In this document: positions 1 to 6,627 of the stretch, one piece after another
Numbering within the stretch: position 1 is the stretch's first letter
Layout of the letters: every line of letters begins with the position of its first letter
NCBI GenBank assembly: GCA_902478765.1
Contig: CABSMN010000066.1
Location: 1 to 6,674, forward strand
Length of the DNA stretch: 6,674 bases
Source: an uncultured Collinsella sp.
GTDB taxonomy: Bacteria; Actinomycetota; Coriobacteriia; Coriobacteriales; Coriobacteriaceae
Direction of reading: 5' to 3'
The notes under the pieces: model-generated
The model's database searches: none
Told to the model about the DNA's origin: nothing
Seen by the model: the letters and a program-made list of their open reading frames with translations, nothing else
Made by a program: the position numbers and the translations under genes

Positions 1-545
1 TTCCGAGCATGCTCAACGAGAACGGCGAGTTCCATAGCAGCCGTACCTTCCGCGAGCATTTTAAGCGCGGCGAGGAGTTGATAGACTTCGACGAGGCCTG
101 CATCGAGATTCGCGCGCAGCATGACCGCTTTGTCGAGATCGTGGGCCGCGAGCCCGATTACTTTGAGGCCCATGCCGTCATGAGCAAAAACCTTAACCGA
201 GCGATCTCGGCGGTTGCTCAGGAGCTGGGCCTTAAGGAGCAAAAGGCGAGCTTCGACCCCGCGGCTGTGGTGCATTGCGGAGATACTGATCTGCGCATGG
301 TGATGCGCTCGATGGAGCCGGGCTACGAACCCAAGGACTCGATTATACAGACGGTTCGCGAGATGGAGGACGGCGAGACGGTCGTCTTTGTGTGTCACCC
401 GGGCTATCTTGATCGTTTTATCCTCGAGAACAGCTCACTTACGACTGATCGTACCAAGGAGGTCGATGCGCTGATCGATCCTGAGCTGCGCGCTTGGCTT
501 GAGTCTCAACCTGATCTTCGCCTGATCGACTACCGCGACCTGTAG
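1..545 (+). CDS. YdjC/ChbG-family carbohydrate deacetylase, C-terminal part (5' end outside window)
   Basis: The reading frame is open from the first complete codon (3-5, Pro) to TAG at 543-545. The ATG at 9 lies inside the conserved part of the family, so it is probably an internal Met and the true start lies upstream of the window. About 180 residues of a family usually around 250-300 long are visible. The clearest signature is the late motif VVFVCHPGYLD (about 125-135 counted from the Met at 9), followed by SSLTTDRTKEVDAL and a final LRLIDYRDL, which fit the C-terminus of YdjC/ChbG proteins. Known members are metal-dependent deacetylases acting on N-acetylated sugars such as chitooligosaccharides. 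Where many members have a His-rich DSHHH-like segment, this protein has YFEAHAVMS (His55 from the Met at 9), so it is a divergent member and its substrate cannot be assigned. It is probably cytoplasmic. Tandem hairpins follow the stop within 10 bases. Confidence 0.8.
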   Translation, partial: PSMLNENGEFHSSRTFREHFKRGEELIDFDEACIEIRAQHDRFVEIVGREPDYFEAHAVMSKNLNRAISAVAQELGLKEQKASFDPAAVVHCGDTDLRMVMRSMEPGYEPKDSIIQTVREMEDGETVVFVCHPGYLDRFILENSSLTTDRTKEVDALIDPELRAWLESQPDLRLIDYRDL

Positions 546-552
546 GGACCCA

Positions 553-587
553 AATCACCACAAAGGACAGACGCCTTTGTGGTGATT
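553..587. repeat. Perfect 14-bp inverted repeat (hairpin) after the deacetylase gene
   Basis: AATCACCACAAAGG (553-566) is followed by a 7-base spacer and its exact reverse complement CCTTTGTGGTGATT (574-587). It starts 8 bases after the deacetylase stop codon. There is no T-run directly after it; instead a second hairpin begins 3 bases later. It may act as the first half of a double terminator, as a 3'-end stabilising stem for the upstream mRNA, or be a copy of a dispersed palindrome. The sequence shows only the hairpin potential. Confidence 0.8.
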
Positions 588-589
588 CT

Positions 590-624
590 GGCGCCGTTGC
601 CATTATGGCAGCGGCGCCTTTTTT
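590..624 (+). terminator. Intrinsic terminator
   Basis: GGCGCCGTTGCC (590-601) pairs with GGCAGCGGCGCC (607-618) around a 5-base loop. Eleven of the twelve pairs are Watson-Crick and one is a T-G wobble in RNA. Six T residues (619-624) follow immediately. GC-rich stem plus T-run is the classical Rho-independent layout. It should end transcription of the deacetylase gene and insulate the DUF2130 gene that starts at 683. Confidence 0.88.
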
Positions 625-671
625 GTCCGTGCGGCGCGGTAGAGTGTAGGCGGTTGAAATTTGCGTCCATC

Positions 672-677
672 GAGGAG
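672..677 (+). promoter_or_regulatory. Ribosome binding site of the DUF2130 gene
   Basis: GAGGAG lies 5 bases before the ATG at 683, a good anti-SD match that supports this start. No convincing -35/-10 pair is visible in the 58 bases between the upstream terminator and this site, although a promoter must lie there if the terminator is effective. Confidence 0.7.
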
Positions 678-682
678 CGGCT

Positions 683-2440
683 ATGAATGAGATCAAGTGC
701 CCGCATTGTGGCGAAGTTTTTAAGGTCGATGCGTCTGGCTATGCGGATATCGTCAAGCAAGTACGCGATGCCGAGTTTTCGCGCGATCTGGATGAGCGTG
801 TGAAGGCAGTCCAGCGCGAGGGCGAGCAGGCGCTGGAGCTTGAGCGCTCGCGTTCGACGGCTGCTTTGCAGGAGGCGGAGTCTCAGCGCAACGCTCAGCT
901 TGTCGAGCAGAAGAACGCTGCGGCTCAACAGCTGGCACAAGAGGTCGCCAAGCGCGATGCCGAACTTGCCGAGCTGCGCGCCAAGCTCGAGGGCGCTGCC
1001 GCAGAGCGCGAGAGTGCAAGCCAGCGTGCGGCGGTTGAGGCCCGCGCCGATGCTCAAAAGGAGAATGCCGAGCTGCAGCGCGAGATTGACAACTTGCGTG
1101 CGCAGCTGGGACGCAAGGATGACGAAGCCAAACTTGCCGAGGCGGCGGCGCGCAATGCTGCTCAAAGCGATCTGTCCGCCCGCGACGCTCAGATTGCTGA
1201 GCTACAGGCAAAGCTCTCCGCTGCGGACAAGGCCCAGGAGATGGCGCTTGCTGCTGCCGCGGCAGAGTCGCAGCGTGAGCTCGATGCCGCTCGCAGTGAG
1301 GCCGAGCGCGCGCTTACTGACTATCGCGCGAAGGTGCAGGAGAAGTTTTCCGCCGCAAAGGCTCAGTCCGAGCAGGAGGTCGAGGGCCTGCGTGCGCAGC
1401 TGCGCGAACAGGAGCTGGCGGCCAAAATGAACCTATCGGAGGCGGTCGCCGCGGCAGAGCGTGAGCGTGACGAGGCACGTGCCAAGCTGACGAGCGAGCT
1501 GGCGGTGCGCGATTCGCGCGAGGAACAGGCCAGAGCAGCGCACGAGCTCGAGCTTGCGCAGGCCAAGCGCGTGAGCGACGAGTTGATTCGCTACAAGGAC
1601 GAAGAGATTGAGCGCCTTAAGGACATGAAGGTTCGCCTGTCCACCAAGATGGTGGGCGAGTCGCTCGAGCAGCACTGCGAGACCGAGTTTAACCGTCTGC
1701 GCATGACGGCGTTTCCTAACGCGTACTTCGAGAAAGATAACGATGCGTCCGAGGGCACCAAGGGCGACTTTATCTTCCGCGAGTGCGATGCGAGCGGCAA
1801 CGAGGTCATTTCGATTATGTTCGAGATGAAAAACGAGAACGACGAGACCGCGACCAAGCATAAAAACGAGGACTTCTTTAAGAAACTCGATCATGATCGT
1901 CGCCAGAAAGGCTGTGAGTATGCGGTGCTCTGCACCCTGCTGGAGCCCGAGAGTGAGCTTTATAACGCGGGTATCGTCGACGTGAGTTACCGCTATGAAA
2001 AGATGTACGTGATCCGCCCGCAGTTCTTCATTCCCATGATTACGCTTCTTCGCAACGCCGCCATGGGTTCATTGCGCTATAAACAGGAGCTAGCGGAGTA
2101 CAAGCAGCAGAACATCGATGTCACGAACTTCGAGGCCAAGATGGAGAAGTTCAAGAACGACTTTGGCCGCAACTACGAGATCGCGAGCCGCAAGTTCCAA
2201 ACGGCGATCGATGAGATTGACAAGACGATTAGCCATCTGCAGAAAACCAAGGAGGCGTTGCTGTCCTCCGAGAACAATCTGCGCCTGGCCAACAAGAAAG
2301 CCGACGATCTTACCATCCGTAAGCTCACGTGGGGCAACAAGACCATGAAGGCGGCGTTTGACGAGGCGCGCGGGGCTGCGACAGAGACAAACGATGAGCC
2401 CGCCGAGGCGGATTCATATGAGGTCGAGGATGCCGAGTAA
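683..2440 (+). CDS. DUF2130-family protein: zinc-knuckle-like N-terminus, long coiled coil, putative PD-(D/E)XK-like domain
   Basis: The 585-residue protein opens with [10 protein letters not shown] (Cys6 and Cys9), a single CxxC knuckle as in half of a zinc ribbon. Residues about 24-322 are rich in Ala, Glu, Arg and Gln with heptad-like spacing and no Pro or Gly clusters, so a long coiled coil is expected. Residues about 323-455 form a compact domain beginning [15 protein letters not shown] and holding GTKGDFIF (Asp362) and IMFEMKNE (Glu381, Lys383). That D...ExK spacing resembles the PD-(D/E)XK nuclease core. Residues 490-555 ([10 protein letters not shown] to LTWGNKTM) match the conserved DUF2130 tail, and the last 25 residues are acidic. 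The architecture resembles RmuC-type coiled-coil/nuclease proteins, but no function is established. There is no signal peptide or membrane segment, so it is presumably cytoplasmic. It stands alone between two terminators and converges on the helicase gene. Family assignment is fairly sure; nuclease activity is inference. Confidence 0.85.
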   Translation: MNEIKCPHCGEVFKVDASGYADIVKQVRDAEFSRDLDERVKAVQREGEQALELERSRSTAALQEAESQRNAQLVEQKNAAAQQLAQEVAKRDAELAELRAKLEGAAAERESASQRAAVEARADAQKENAELQREIDNLRAQLGRKDDEAKLAEAAARNAAQSDLSARDAQIAELQAKLSAADKAQEMALAAAAAESQRELDAARSEAERALTDYRAKVQEKFSAAKAQSEQEVEGLRAQLREQELAAKMNLSEAVAAAERERDEARAKLTSELAVRDSREEQARAAHELELAQAKRVSDELIRYKDEEIERLKDMKVRLSTKMVGESLEQHCETEFNRLRMTAFPNAYFEKDNDASEGTKGDFIFRECDASGNEVISIMFEMKNENDETATKHKNEDFFKKLDHDRRQKGCEYAVLCTLLEPESELYNAGIVDVSYRYEKMYVIRPQFFIPMITLLRNAAMGSLRYKQELAEYKQQNIDVTNFEAKMEKFKNDFGRNYEIASRKFQTAIDEIDKTISHLQKTKEALLSSENNLRLANKKADDLTIRKLTWGNKTMKAAFDEARGAATETNDEPAEADSYEVEDAE

Positions 2441-2457
2441 GGCATAGCATATAGTGC

Positions 2458-2497
2458 AAAAGCGGGGCCGCTGGCGATGTTGCCAGCGGCCCCGCTT
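2458..2497. terminator. Bidirectional terminator between convergent genes
   Basis: AAGCGGGGCCGCTGGC (2460-2475) pairs perfectly over 16 bp with GCCAGCGGCCCCGCTT (2482-2497) around the loop GATGTT. On the minus strand the stem runs into TTTTGC (A-run 2458-2461 on the plus strand), a short U-tract. On the plus strand the tail is only TTCGTTCC. It lies 18 bases after the DUF2130 stop and 18 bases before the end of the opposing helicase gene, which is where a shared terminator is expected. It looks stronger for the helicase side. Confidence 0.8.
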
Positions 2498-2514
2498 CGT
2501 TCCAGTATGGTCGG

Positions 2515-5196
2515 CTAGTTCTCGAGCAGGTCCTCGATAAAGCCGACGCGGTAGTTTTTGAAGATGACCTCGCCGCCGTCTTGCGTGGCGTCCAGATCGA
2601 CATCGCCCATGATGCCAAAATCGTGGTCGCCATCTTCGTCGGCAAAGATCTGGTGCACGTGCCACACGTGATCGGTCTTCTCGTCGGATTCATCGATGGA
2701 AAACATCGCGGCACTGCGGGCATCTCCGTCGGTGAGGATTTCCTCGTGTTGCTCGTGATAGGCGTCGAGCGCCCTTTGCCAGCGGACCTCGCTCATGCCC
2801 CAGTCCTCATCGAGCTCGCCCAAGTCGCGAACGTGCTCGCGGGCGGCAAGGGTCACGCGGCGGAAGAGTGCGTTGCGCACCAACAGCGTGCAGCCGCGAC
2901 GGTCCGCAACGACCTCGTCGATGCCCTGCGGCGGTGCGGCGTCGAGTGCAGCGGGGTTGCCGGCGTTCTCCCACTCGTCCACCAGGCTCGAGTCGACCGA
3001 GCGCACCACAAAGCCGAGCCACGAAATGATGTCACGCAAGCGCTCATCGCGTTTCTCAATGGGCACGGTGCGATCGAGGGAACGGTAGGCCTCGGCTAGG
3101 TAGCGCAGCAGGATGCCCTCGGAGCGGGCGATGCCGAGCTTTTGGATATAGCCCTTAAAATCGCTCGCGCTCTCCAGCATGTCGCGCAGGACGCTCTTGG
3201 GCGAGAGCTGGTAGTCGTTGGCCCAGGGCACTTCCTGGCAGTACTTGTCGAAGGCGGCATCGAGCAAGTCCTCGAGCGGCTTTTCGTAGGTGACATCCTG
3301 GATGCGCTCCAGGCGTTCCTCATATTCGACGCCGTCAGCCTTCATTTCGGCCATCGCGCGGTCGCGCGCGGCGCGCTCCTGTGCGCGCAATACCTGCTTG
3401 GGGTCCTCGAGCGTAGCCTCGACCATCGAGATGAGATCCATGGTATAGGTCTCACTCTCGGGGTCGAGTAGTTCCAACGCGGCAAGCAAAAACGGCGAGA
3501 GCGGCTGATCGAGCGCAAAGTCCTCGGGCAGGTCGACCGTCAGTGCATAGTCGATGTCCGGTGCGGCGTCAGCCGGAGCGTCGGGTGCGGGCGGCACCTC
3601 GGTGCGTACGACGACGCCGGAGTCGATGAGCGTGGCGAAGATCTCGTCGGCACGAACCTCGAGTTTTGCCTTTTCCTCGAGCGTTTGCAGGCTTGTCTCG
3701 ATGAGGTCGTGCACGCGGGCTCGGGCATCGCCGCCCTGCTCGACCACGCTAATCACCATGGAGTGTGTGATGCGAAGGCGCGGCTTGAGCGTCTCGGGCT
3801 GCGTCTCGATCAGGCGCTCAAAGGTCTGCTTGTTCCAGGTGACAAAGCCCTCGGGGGCCTTTTTCTTTTTAATCTTGCGGAGCTTCTTGGGGTCGTCGCC
3901 CGCCTTGGCCATGAGCTTAGCGTTCTCGATCTCGTGCTCCGGGGCCTCGGCGATGACCATGCCCTCGGTATCGAAGCCCGAACGGCCGGCGCGACCAGCG
4001 ATCTGATGGAACTCACGGGCGCGCAGGCGACGCATCTTGTAGCCGTCGAACTTGGTGAGCGCGGTGAGCACCACGGTGTGGATGGGCACGTTGATGCCGA
4101 CGCCGAGCGTATCGGTACCGCAGATGACGGGCAGCAGGCCCTGCTGCGCCAAACGCTCGACCAGCAGACGATAACGCGGCAGCATACCGGCGTGGTGCAC
4201 GCCGACGCCGCAGCCAAGCAAACGCTTGAGGATCTTGCCGAAGGCCGTCGAGAAGCTCGTGCCCTTGGCCGCCTCCTTGATGGCCTCGCGCTGTTCCTTG
4301 CTGGCAATGCCAAAGTTGGCGAGCGACTGTGCCGTCGCAAGGGCGGCATCCTGGCTAAAGTGCACGATATAGAGCGGGGCCTCTCCGCCGCGCATCGCGA
4401 GCTCGACGGTGCCCTCGAGGGAGGTCGTCACGTAGTCGTAGCTCAGCGGCACGGGGCGTGGGGCATCGACGACCAAGTCGCAGGTAGCGCCGGTGTGTTC
4501 CTCGAGTGAGGCGGCGATGGCAGTGACATCGCCGAGCGTGGCGCTCATGAGCATGAATTGCGTGTGAGGCAGGGTGAGCAGTGGCACCTGCCAGGCCCAG
4601 CCGCGGTCGGGGTCGGCAAAATAGTGGAACTCGTCCATGGCGACGCAGCCCACGTCGGCGCCCTCGCCCTCGCGCAGTGCATCGTTGGCAAGGATTTCTG
4701 CCGTGCAGCAGATGACGGGCGCCTTGGTGTTGATATGCGTGTCGCCGGTGATCATGCCGACGTTATCGCGGCCGAGCACCTGCACAAGGTCGAAAAACTT
4801 TTCGCTGACCAGAGCCTTGATGGGGGCCGTGTAATAACAGCGCTTGCCCTGTGCCATGCCCATAAAGAGCATGCCTAGCGCGACAAGCGACTTGCCCGAT
4901 CCGGTCGGTGTTCCCAAAATGACATGGTCACCGGCGGCTAGATCCATGAGGGCCTCTTCCTGGTGGTCCCACAGCTCAATACCGCGGTCGCTTGTCCATT
5001 CAAAGAAGCGTTCGAAGGCCTGATCGGGCGTGAGCCATGGTTCGGGCTCGCTACCATCCTCGGGCTCCCACCAGGTGGGGGAGAGCGCGCCGAGCGAGCC
5101 GAATTCGGCTTCGGTTCCCGTGCCGCCCGAGAACGAGCTGGCGGCGCCGGCGCCAGCTCGTTCTCGGGCGGAAGTATCTGTCGTGGTCTGTGCCAT
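2515..5196 (-). CDS. Ski2/Mtr4-like DExH-box RNA helicase with DUF3516-type C-terminus
   Basis: The protein has 893 residues from the ATG at 5194-5196. Helicase motifs appear in order: Walker A GTPTGSGKS (95-103), motif Ia YYTAPIKAL (121-129), Ib with TGDTHIN and TAEIL (150-169), Walker B box DEFH (188-191), motif III SATL (218-221), HHAGM (334-338), motif V GTDTLGVGIN (360-369) and motif VI QIAGRAGR (398-405). The Ia/Ib wording and HHAGM are hallmarks of Ski2-like helicases such as Mtr4, which unwind RNA with ATP. From about residue 440 (KKKKAPEGF) to the end it resembles the DUF3516 region of actinobacterial helicases, with LSPKSVLRDMLE (664-675) and ARSEG...YLAEAYR. A role in RNA turnover or RNP remodelling in the cytoplasm is inference. 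The frame is open up to 5355, but the upstream part runs through an intergenic inverted repeat. A purine-rich GAGAGAAA (5205-5212) sits 8 bases before the chosen ATG, and there is no Met between residues 2 and 83. Residues 9-25 are encoded by a palindrome. Confidence 0.9.
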   Translation of the reverse strand: MAQTTTDTSARERAGAGAASSFSGGTGTEAEFGSLGALSPTWWEPEDGSEPEPWLTPDQAFERFFEWTSDRGIELWDHQEEALMDLAAGDHVILGTPTGSGKSLVALGMLFMGMAQGKRCYYTAPIKALVSEKFFDLVQVLGRDNVGMITGDTHINTKAPVICCTAEILANDALREGEGADVGCVAMDEFHYFADPDRGWAWQVPLLTLPHTQFMLMSATLGDVTAIAASLEEHTGATCDLVVDAPRPVPLSYDYVTTSLEGTVELAMRGGEAPLYIVHFSQDAALATAQSLANFGIASKEQREAIKEAAKGTSFSTAFGKILKRLLGCGVGVHHAGMLPRYRLLVERLAQQGLLPVICGTDTLGVGINVPIHTVVLTALTKFDGYKMRRLRAREFHQIAGRAGRSGFDTEGMVIAEAPEHEIENAKLMAKAGDDPKKLRKIKKKKAPEGFVTWNKQTFERLIETQPETLKPRLRITHSMVISVVEQGGDARARVHDLIETSLQTLEEKAKLEVRADEIFATLIDSGVVVRTEVPPAPDAPADAAPDIDYALTVDLPEDFALDQPLSPFLLAALELLDPESETYTMDLISMVEATLEDPKQVLRAQERAARDRAMAEMKADGVEYEERLERIQDVTYEKPLEDLLDAAFDKYCQEVPWANDYQLSPKSVLRDMLESASDFKGYIQKLGIARSEGILLRYLAEAYRSLDRTVPIEKRDERLRDIISWLGFVVRSVDSSLVDEWENAGNPAALDAAPPQGIDEVVADRRGCTLLVRNALFRRVTLAAREHVRDLGELDEDWGMSEVRWQRALDAYHEQHEEILTDGDARSAAMFSIDESDEKTDHVWHVHQIFADEDGDHDFGIMGDVDLDATQDGGEVIFKNYRVGFIEDLLEN
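5123..5171. repeat. 49-bp palindrome inside the 5' coding region of the helicase
   Basis: The 21-base arm 5123-5143 (starting CCGCCCGAGAACGAG) is repeated exactly, as its reverse complement, at 5151-5171. Only 7 bases (GCGCCGG) separate the arms. On the minus strand it encodes helicase residues 9-25, a Gly/Ala/Ser-rich, probably disordered stretch before the conserved core. In mRNA it would form a very stable hairpin about 25 bases after the start codon. It may be a selfish palindrome tolerated in a linker, a regulatory hairpin, or a fold-back artefact. Confidence 0.88.
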
Positions 5197-5230
5197 GTGG
5201 TTGCTTTCTCTCGCCGTTTGTCCGCCAACT

Positions 5231-5236
5231 ATTATG
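5231..5236 (-). promoter_or_regulatory. Possible -10 box of the helicase promoter
   Basis: The minus strand reads CATAAT here, five of six matches to TATAAT, in an otherwise GC-rich stretch 35 bases before the helicase ATG. No good -35 box is present; TGGCAC with an 18-base spacer is the nearest candidate and is poor. This is inference from position and base composition only. Confidence 0.3.
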
Positions 5237-5318
5237 GCGTAGCAGCGGCGCGGGGTGCCAGCGCGCGAGAAAATGCAGGAAATGGGCGTTCTGCCCAGCC
5301 GTTTGGTGCAGTTGCCAG

Positions 5319-5441
5319 CTAAGTGAGTAGACTTTTTGCAATATCGCGAGCACATGGCTTTTGCGCAAGAGCTCTACCTGCGGTTTTAGTTTTCGTTATG
5401 CGGGTTGTGCTTGGCTATTGCAAAAAAGTCTACTCACTTAG
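5319..5441. repeat. 123-bp structured inverted-repeat element (MITE-like or RNA-forming)
   Basis: The left arm 5319-5343 (CTAAGTGAGTAGAC, T5, GCAATA) is the reverse complement of the right arm 5416-5441, apart from one base in a homopolymer (T5 versus A6). The 72-base interior folds further: GAGCACA (5348-5354) with TGTGCTT (5406-5412), ACCTGC (5376-5381) with GCGGGT (5400-5405), and a side hairpin GCTTTT-GCGC-AAGAGC (5357-5372), each pairing allowing one G-U wobble. It lies wholly between genes. I see no target-site duplication next to the arms and no transposase. It could be a miniature mobile element, a small structured RNA, a terminator-like element or a dyad for a regulator. Its identity is unknown. 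Confidence 0.8.
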
Positions 5442-5506
5442 GTTTGAGGGTCGTTCGCTGACGCCTATTTTCACTTGTTTGCCGACGCCGCGACCATCAG
5501 AAGCCC

Positions 5507-6346
5507 CTAGGACTCCTGCGGCAGGCGCTTCTTGCCTTTGCGGGCGCGGTTTCTAAAGTTCTCGACGGCCTCTTCCATGCCCAGAGGTACATAGGTGAGC
5601 GCATCGAGGTTTTCGGGCAGGTAGCAGGCAAGGCTTTGCTCCTGCGCGCGGCCCGCCGCGAGCTGTTCATCGCTGGGCTGCGCTCCAGGTGTGGCGCGAA
5701 TGCCATAGACGGCGGCACCCATCTCGCGCGTGCGGCGCTCGTACTCGGTCTCGGGATGCTCGGGATGGTCGCGGCGTACGTCGTCACTTACCCAAAGCGT
5801 GTCGTAGCCGGCCGCGGCAAACTGTCCCAGGGCGTAATCGCGCAATGGTTTGCTGTCGGTGCGCAGCGTGACGGTGGCGTTGGCTGCAAAGAGCGGGCGG
5901 TAGAGCATCAAATGGTCGACATGGACGAGTCGTTTTTTGGCGTACTTGGCCTTGGGCTGCGGCGTGGGAAAGTTGATGGTGATGGCATCGAGCTCGCCTG
6001 CGGCAAATAGCTGTGGCAGCGATGCGGCGCCTCGGGGCAGGACGAGTGCGTTGGATAGCTCCTGCTCGCAGATTTTCTGCGCGGCATAGGCAATGCAGAT
6101 GGGCTCCTGGTCCATGCCGATAAAGAGGGTGTTTGGCTCGTGGCCCGCGCGTTCTACAAGGTACGTTCCCTTGCCACAGCCAAGATCCAGGTGAAGGTGC
6201 TCGAAGGGCTTGCTGCCTGCGGGCGCACAGGCCTTGCGCCAATCTCCGGCATAAGCCTCGGGGTTTGTCTCAATCGCATCGGCGTAGCGTTCCAGGCGCT
6301 CCTCGAGCACAAAGTTCTTAGGCGTGCGAACGTGGACGGCTCCCAT
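5507..6346 (-). CDS. trmB: TrmB-family tRNA (guanine-N7)-methyltransferase, catalytic-motif variant
   Basis: The 279-residue protein is of the TrmB family, which uses S-adenosylmethionine to form m7G at position 46 of the tRNA variable loop. The SAM-binding motif LDLGCGKGTYL is at 53-63 and the second strand GMDQE at 77-81. The family block NFPxPxPK...KKRLV is at 125-141, TLRTD at 160-164 and the substrate loop TEYERR at 200-205. The usual PDPW(H/P)KxRHxKRR reads PTPQPKAKYAKKR here. Thr128, Tyr135 and Lys138 fall where E. coli TrmB has Asp144, His151 and Arg154. About 60 residues follow the usual family end, closing with a basic RNRARKGKKR. AAGGAG lies 4 bases before the ATG. A TTGACG (minus strand of 6390-6395) could be a -35 box, but its partner is unclear. 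The family call is firm; activity and specificity are uncertain, so the symbol marks homology. Confidence 0.85.
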   Translation of the reverse strand: MGAVHVRTPKNFVLEERLERYADAIETNPEAYAGDWRKACAPAGSKPFEHLHLDLGCGKGTYLVERAGHEPNTLFIGMDQEPICIAYAAQKICEQELSNALVLPRGAASLPQLFAAGELDAITINFPTPQPKAKYAKKRLVHVDHLMLYRPLFAANATVTLRTDSKPLRDYALGQFAAAGYDTLWVSDDVRRDHPEHPETEYERRTREMGAAVYGIRATPGAQPSDEQLAAGRAQEQSLACYLPENLDALTYVPLGMEEAVENFRNRARKGKKRLPQES

Positions 6347-6350
6347 GAGG

Positions 6351-6356
6351 CTCCTT
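6351..6356 (-). promoter_or_regulatory. Ribosome binding site of the trmB-like gene
   Basis: The minus strand reads AAGGAG followed by CCTC and the ATG at 6346-6344. It is a strong Shine-Dalgarno match, with slightly short spacing, and it fixes the start. Upstream, GGAACG (6369-6374) and CGTTCC (6385-6390) form a small 6-bp leader hairpin of unknown meaning. Confidence 0.7.
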
Positions 6357-6402
6357 GGTCATAAGTATGGAACGCATAGCTGCACGTTCCGTCAATGGAT
6401 TG

Positions 6403-6427
6403 AAAAAGGGCGGGCATAGTTTGCCCG
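6403..6427 (-). terminator. Probable intrinsic terminator of the truncated right-end gene
   Basis: On the minus strand CGGGC (6427-6423) pairs with GCCCG (6415-6411) around a 7-base loop, and CCC then TTTTT (6407-6403) follows. The stem is only 5 bp, so strength is modest. It lies about 40 bases after the stop codon at 6465, where a terminator of that gene would be expected. Confidence 0.5.
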
Positions 6428-6464
6428 GAAGATGCGGTGCGGCTCGGCGGCGAGTCGTCGATGC

Positions 6465-6627
6465 CTACAGGCGCTTGAGAATCACATAGCGGTTGAGCTC
6501 GCCGCTACGACCGTCGGCATGGAAGCGCTCAAGCTCACGCACGGGGACCTCGCCGCTCTTGTAGAACGTACGGACGCCGCGCACCAGGTCGGTGATCTGC
6601 TGATCGTCAAAGTGATGGCAATAGCGG
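6465..6627 (-). CDS. C-terminal 53 residues of an unidentified protein, possibly a class I SAM methyltransferase (5' part off the contig)
   Basis: The genuine frame runs from about 6627 to TAG at 6467-6465 on the minus strand; everything beyond 6627 is adapter. It encodes RYCHHFDDQQITDLV at the left and ends SGELNRYVILKRL. A pattern of RY-x-H-x-F, a helix with I..LV, and a final hydrophobic strand is reminiscent of the last helix and strand of small SAM-dependent methyltransferases. That is a weak resemblance, not a family match. The codon use agrees with the neighbours. It is separated from the trmB-like gene by 118 bases with a probable terminator, so the two may be transcribed separately although they share orientation. 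The true N-terminus cannot be known from this contig. Confidence 0.6.

Larger units (their letters stand above)
5197..5506. other. Intergenic gap between trmB-like gene and helicase
   Basis: No convincing gene lies in these 310 bases. Short frames here lack a good ribosome binding site and cross the inverted repeat. The gap holds the helicase ribosome binding site (5205-5212), a possible -10 box (5231-5236) and the 123-bp inverted-repeat element (5319-5441). In 5442-5506, directly after the trmB-like stop on the minus strand, I see no hairpin with a T-run, so trmB termination may rely on the inverted repeat or on Rho. Confidence 0.6.

Noticed and set aside
530..1165. 211-codon open frame on the minus strand
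   Set aside because: It is antisense to the coiled-coil part of the DUF2130 gene and across the terminator. Its Leu/Ala-rich product mirrors the Glu/Ala/Gln codons of the sense gene.
3685..4509. 274-codon open frame on the plus strand
   Set aside because: It lies entirely antisense to the helicase core, whose motifs are unmistakable. The translation has no recognisable domain, and long antisense frames are common in GC-rich DNA.
5197..5355. N-terminal extension of the helicase to an ATG at 5355
   Set aside because: The extra 53 codons run through the right part of the inverted-repeat element and show no helicase-like sequence. The ATG at 5196 has a purine-rich site at proper distance and a plausible -10 box upstream.
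5323..5556. Small plus-strand open frame of 77 codons in the intergenic gap
   Set aside because: It is built mostly of the inverted-repeat element plus the antisense end of the trmB-like gene, with no ribosome binding site.
6600..6626. HHFDD motif as a TilS/TtcA-type PP-loop ATPase signature
   Set aside because: Those motifs (such as AHHADD or HHxxD) lie in the middle of much longer proteins, and here HHFDD is within 53 residues of the C-terminus with no supporting motif.
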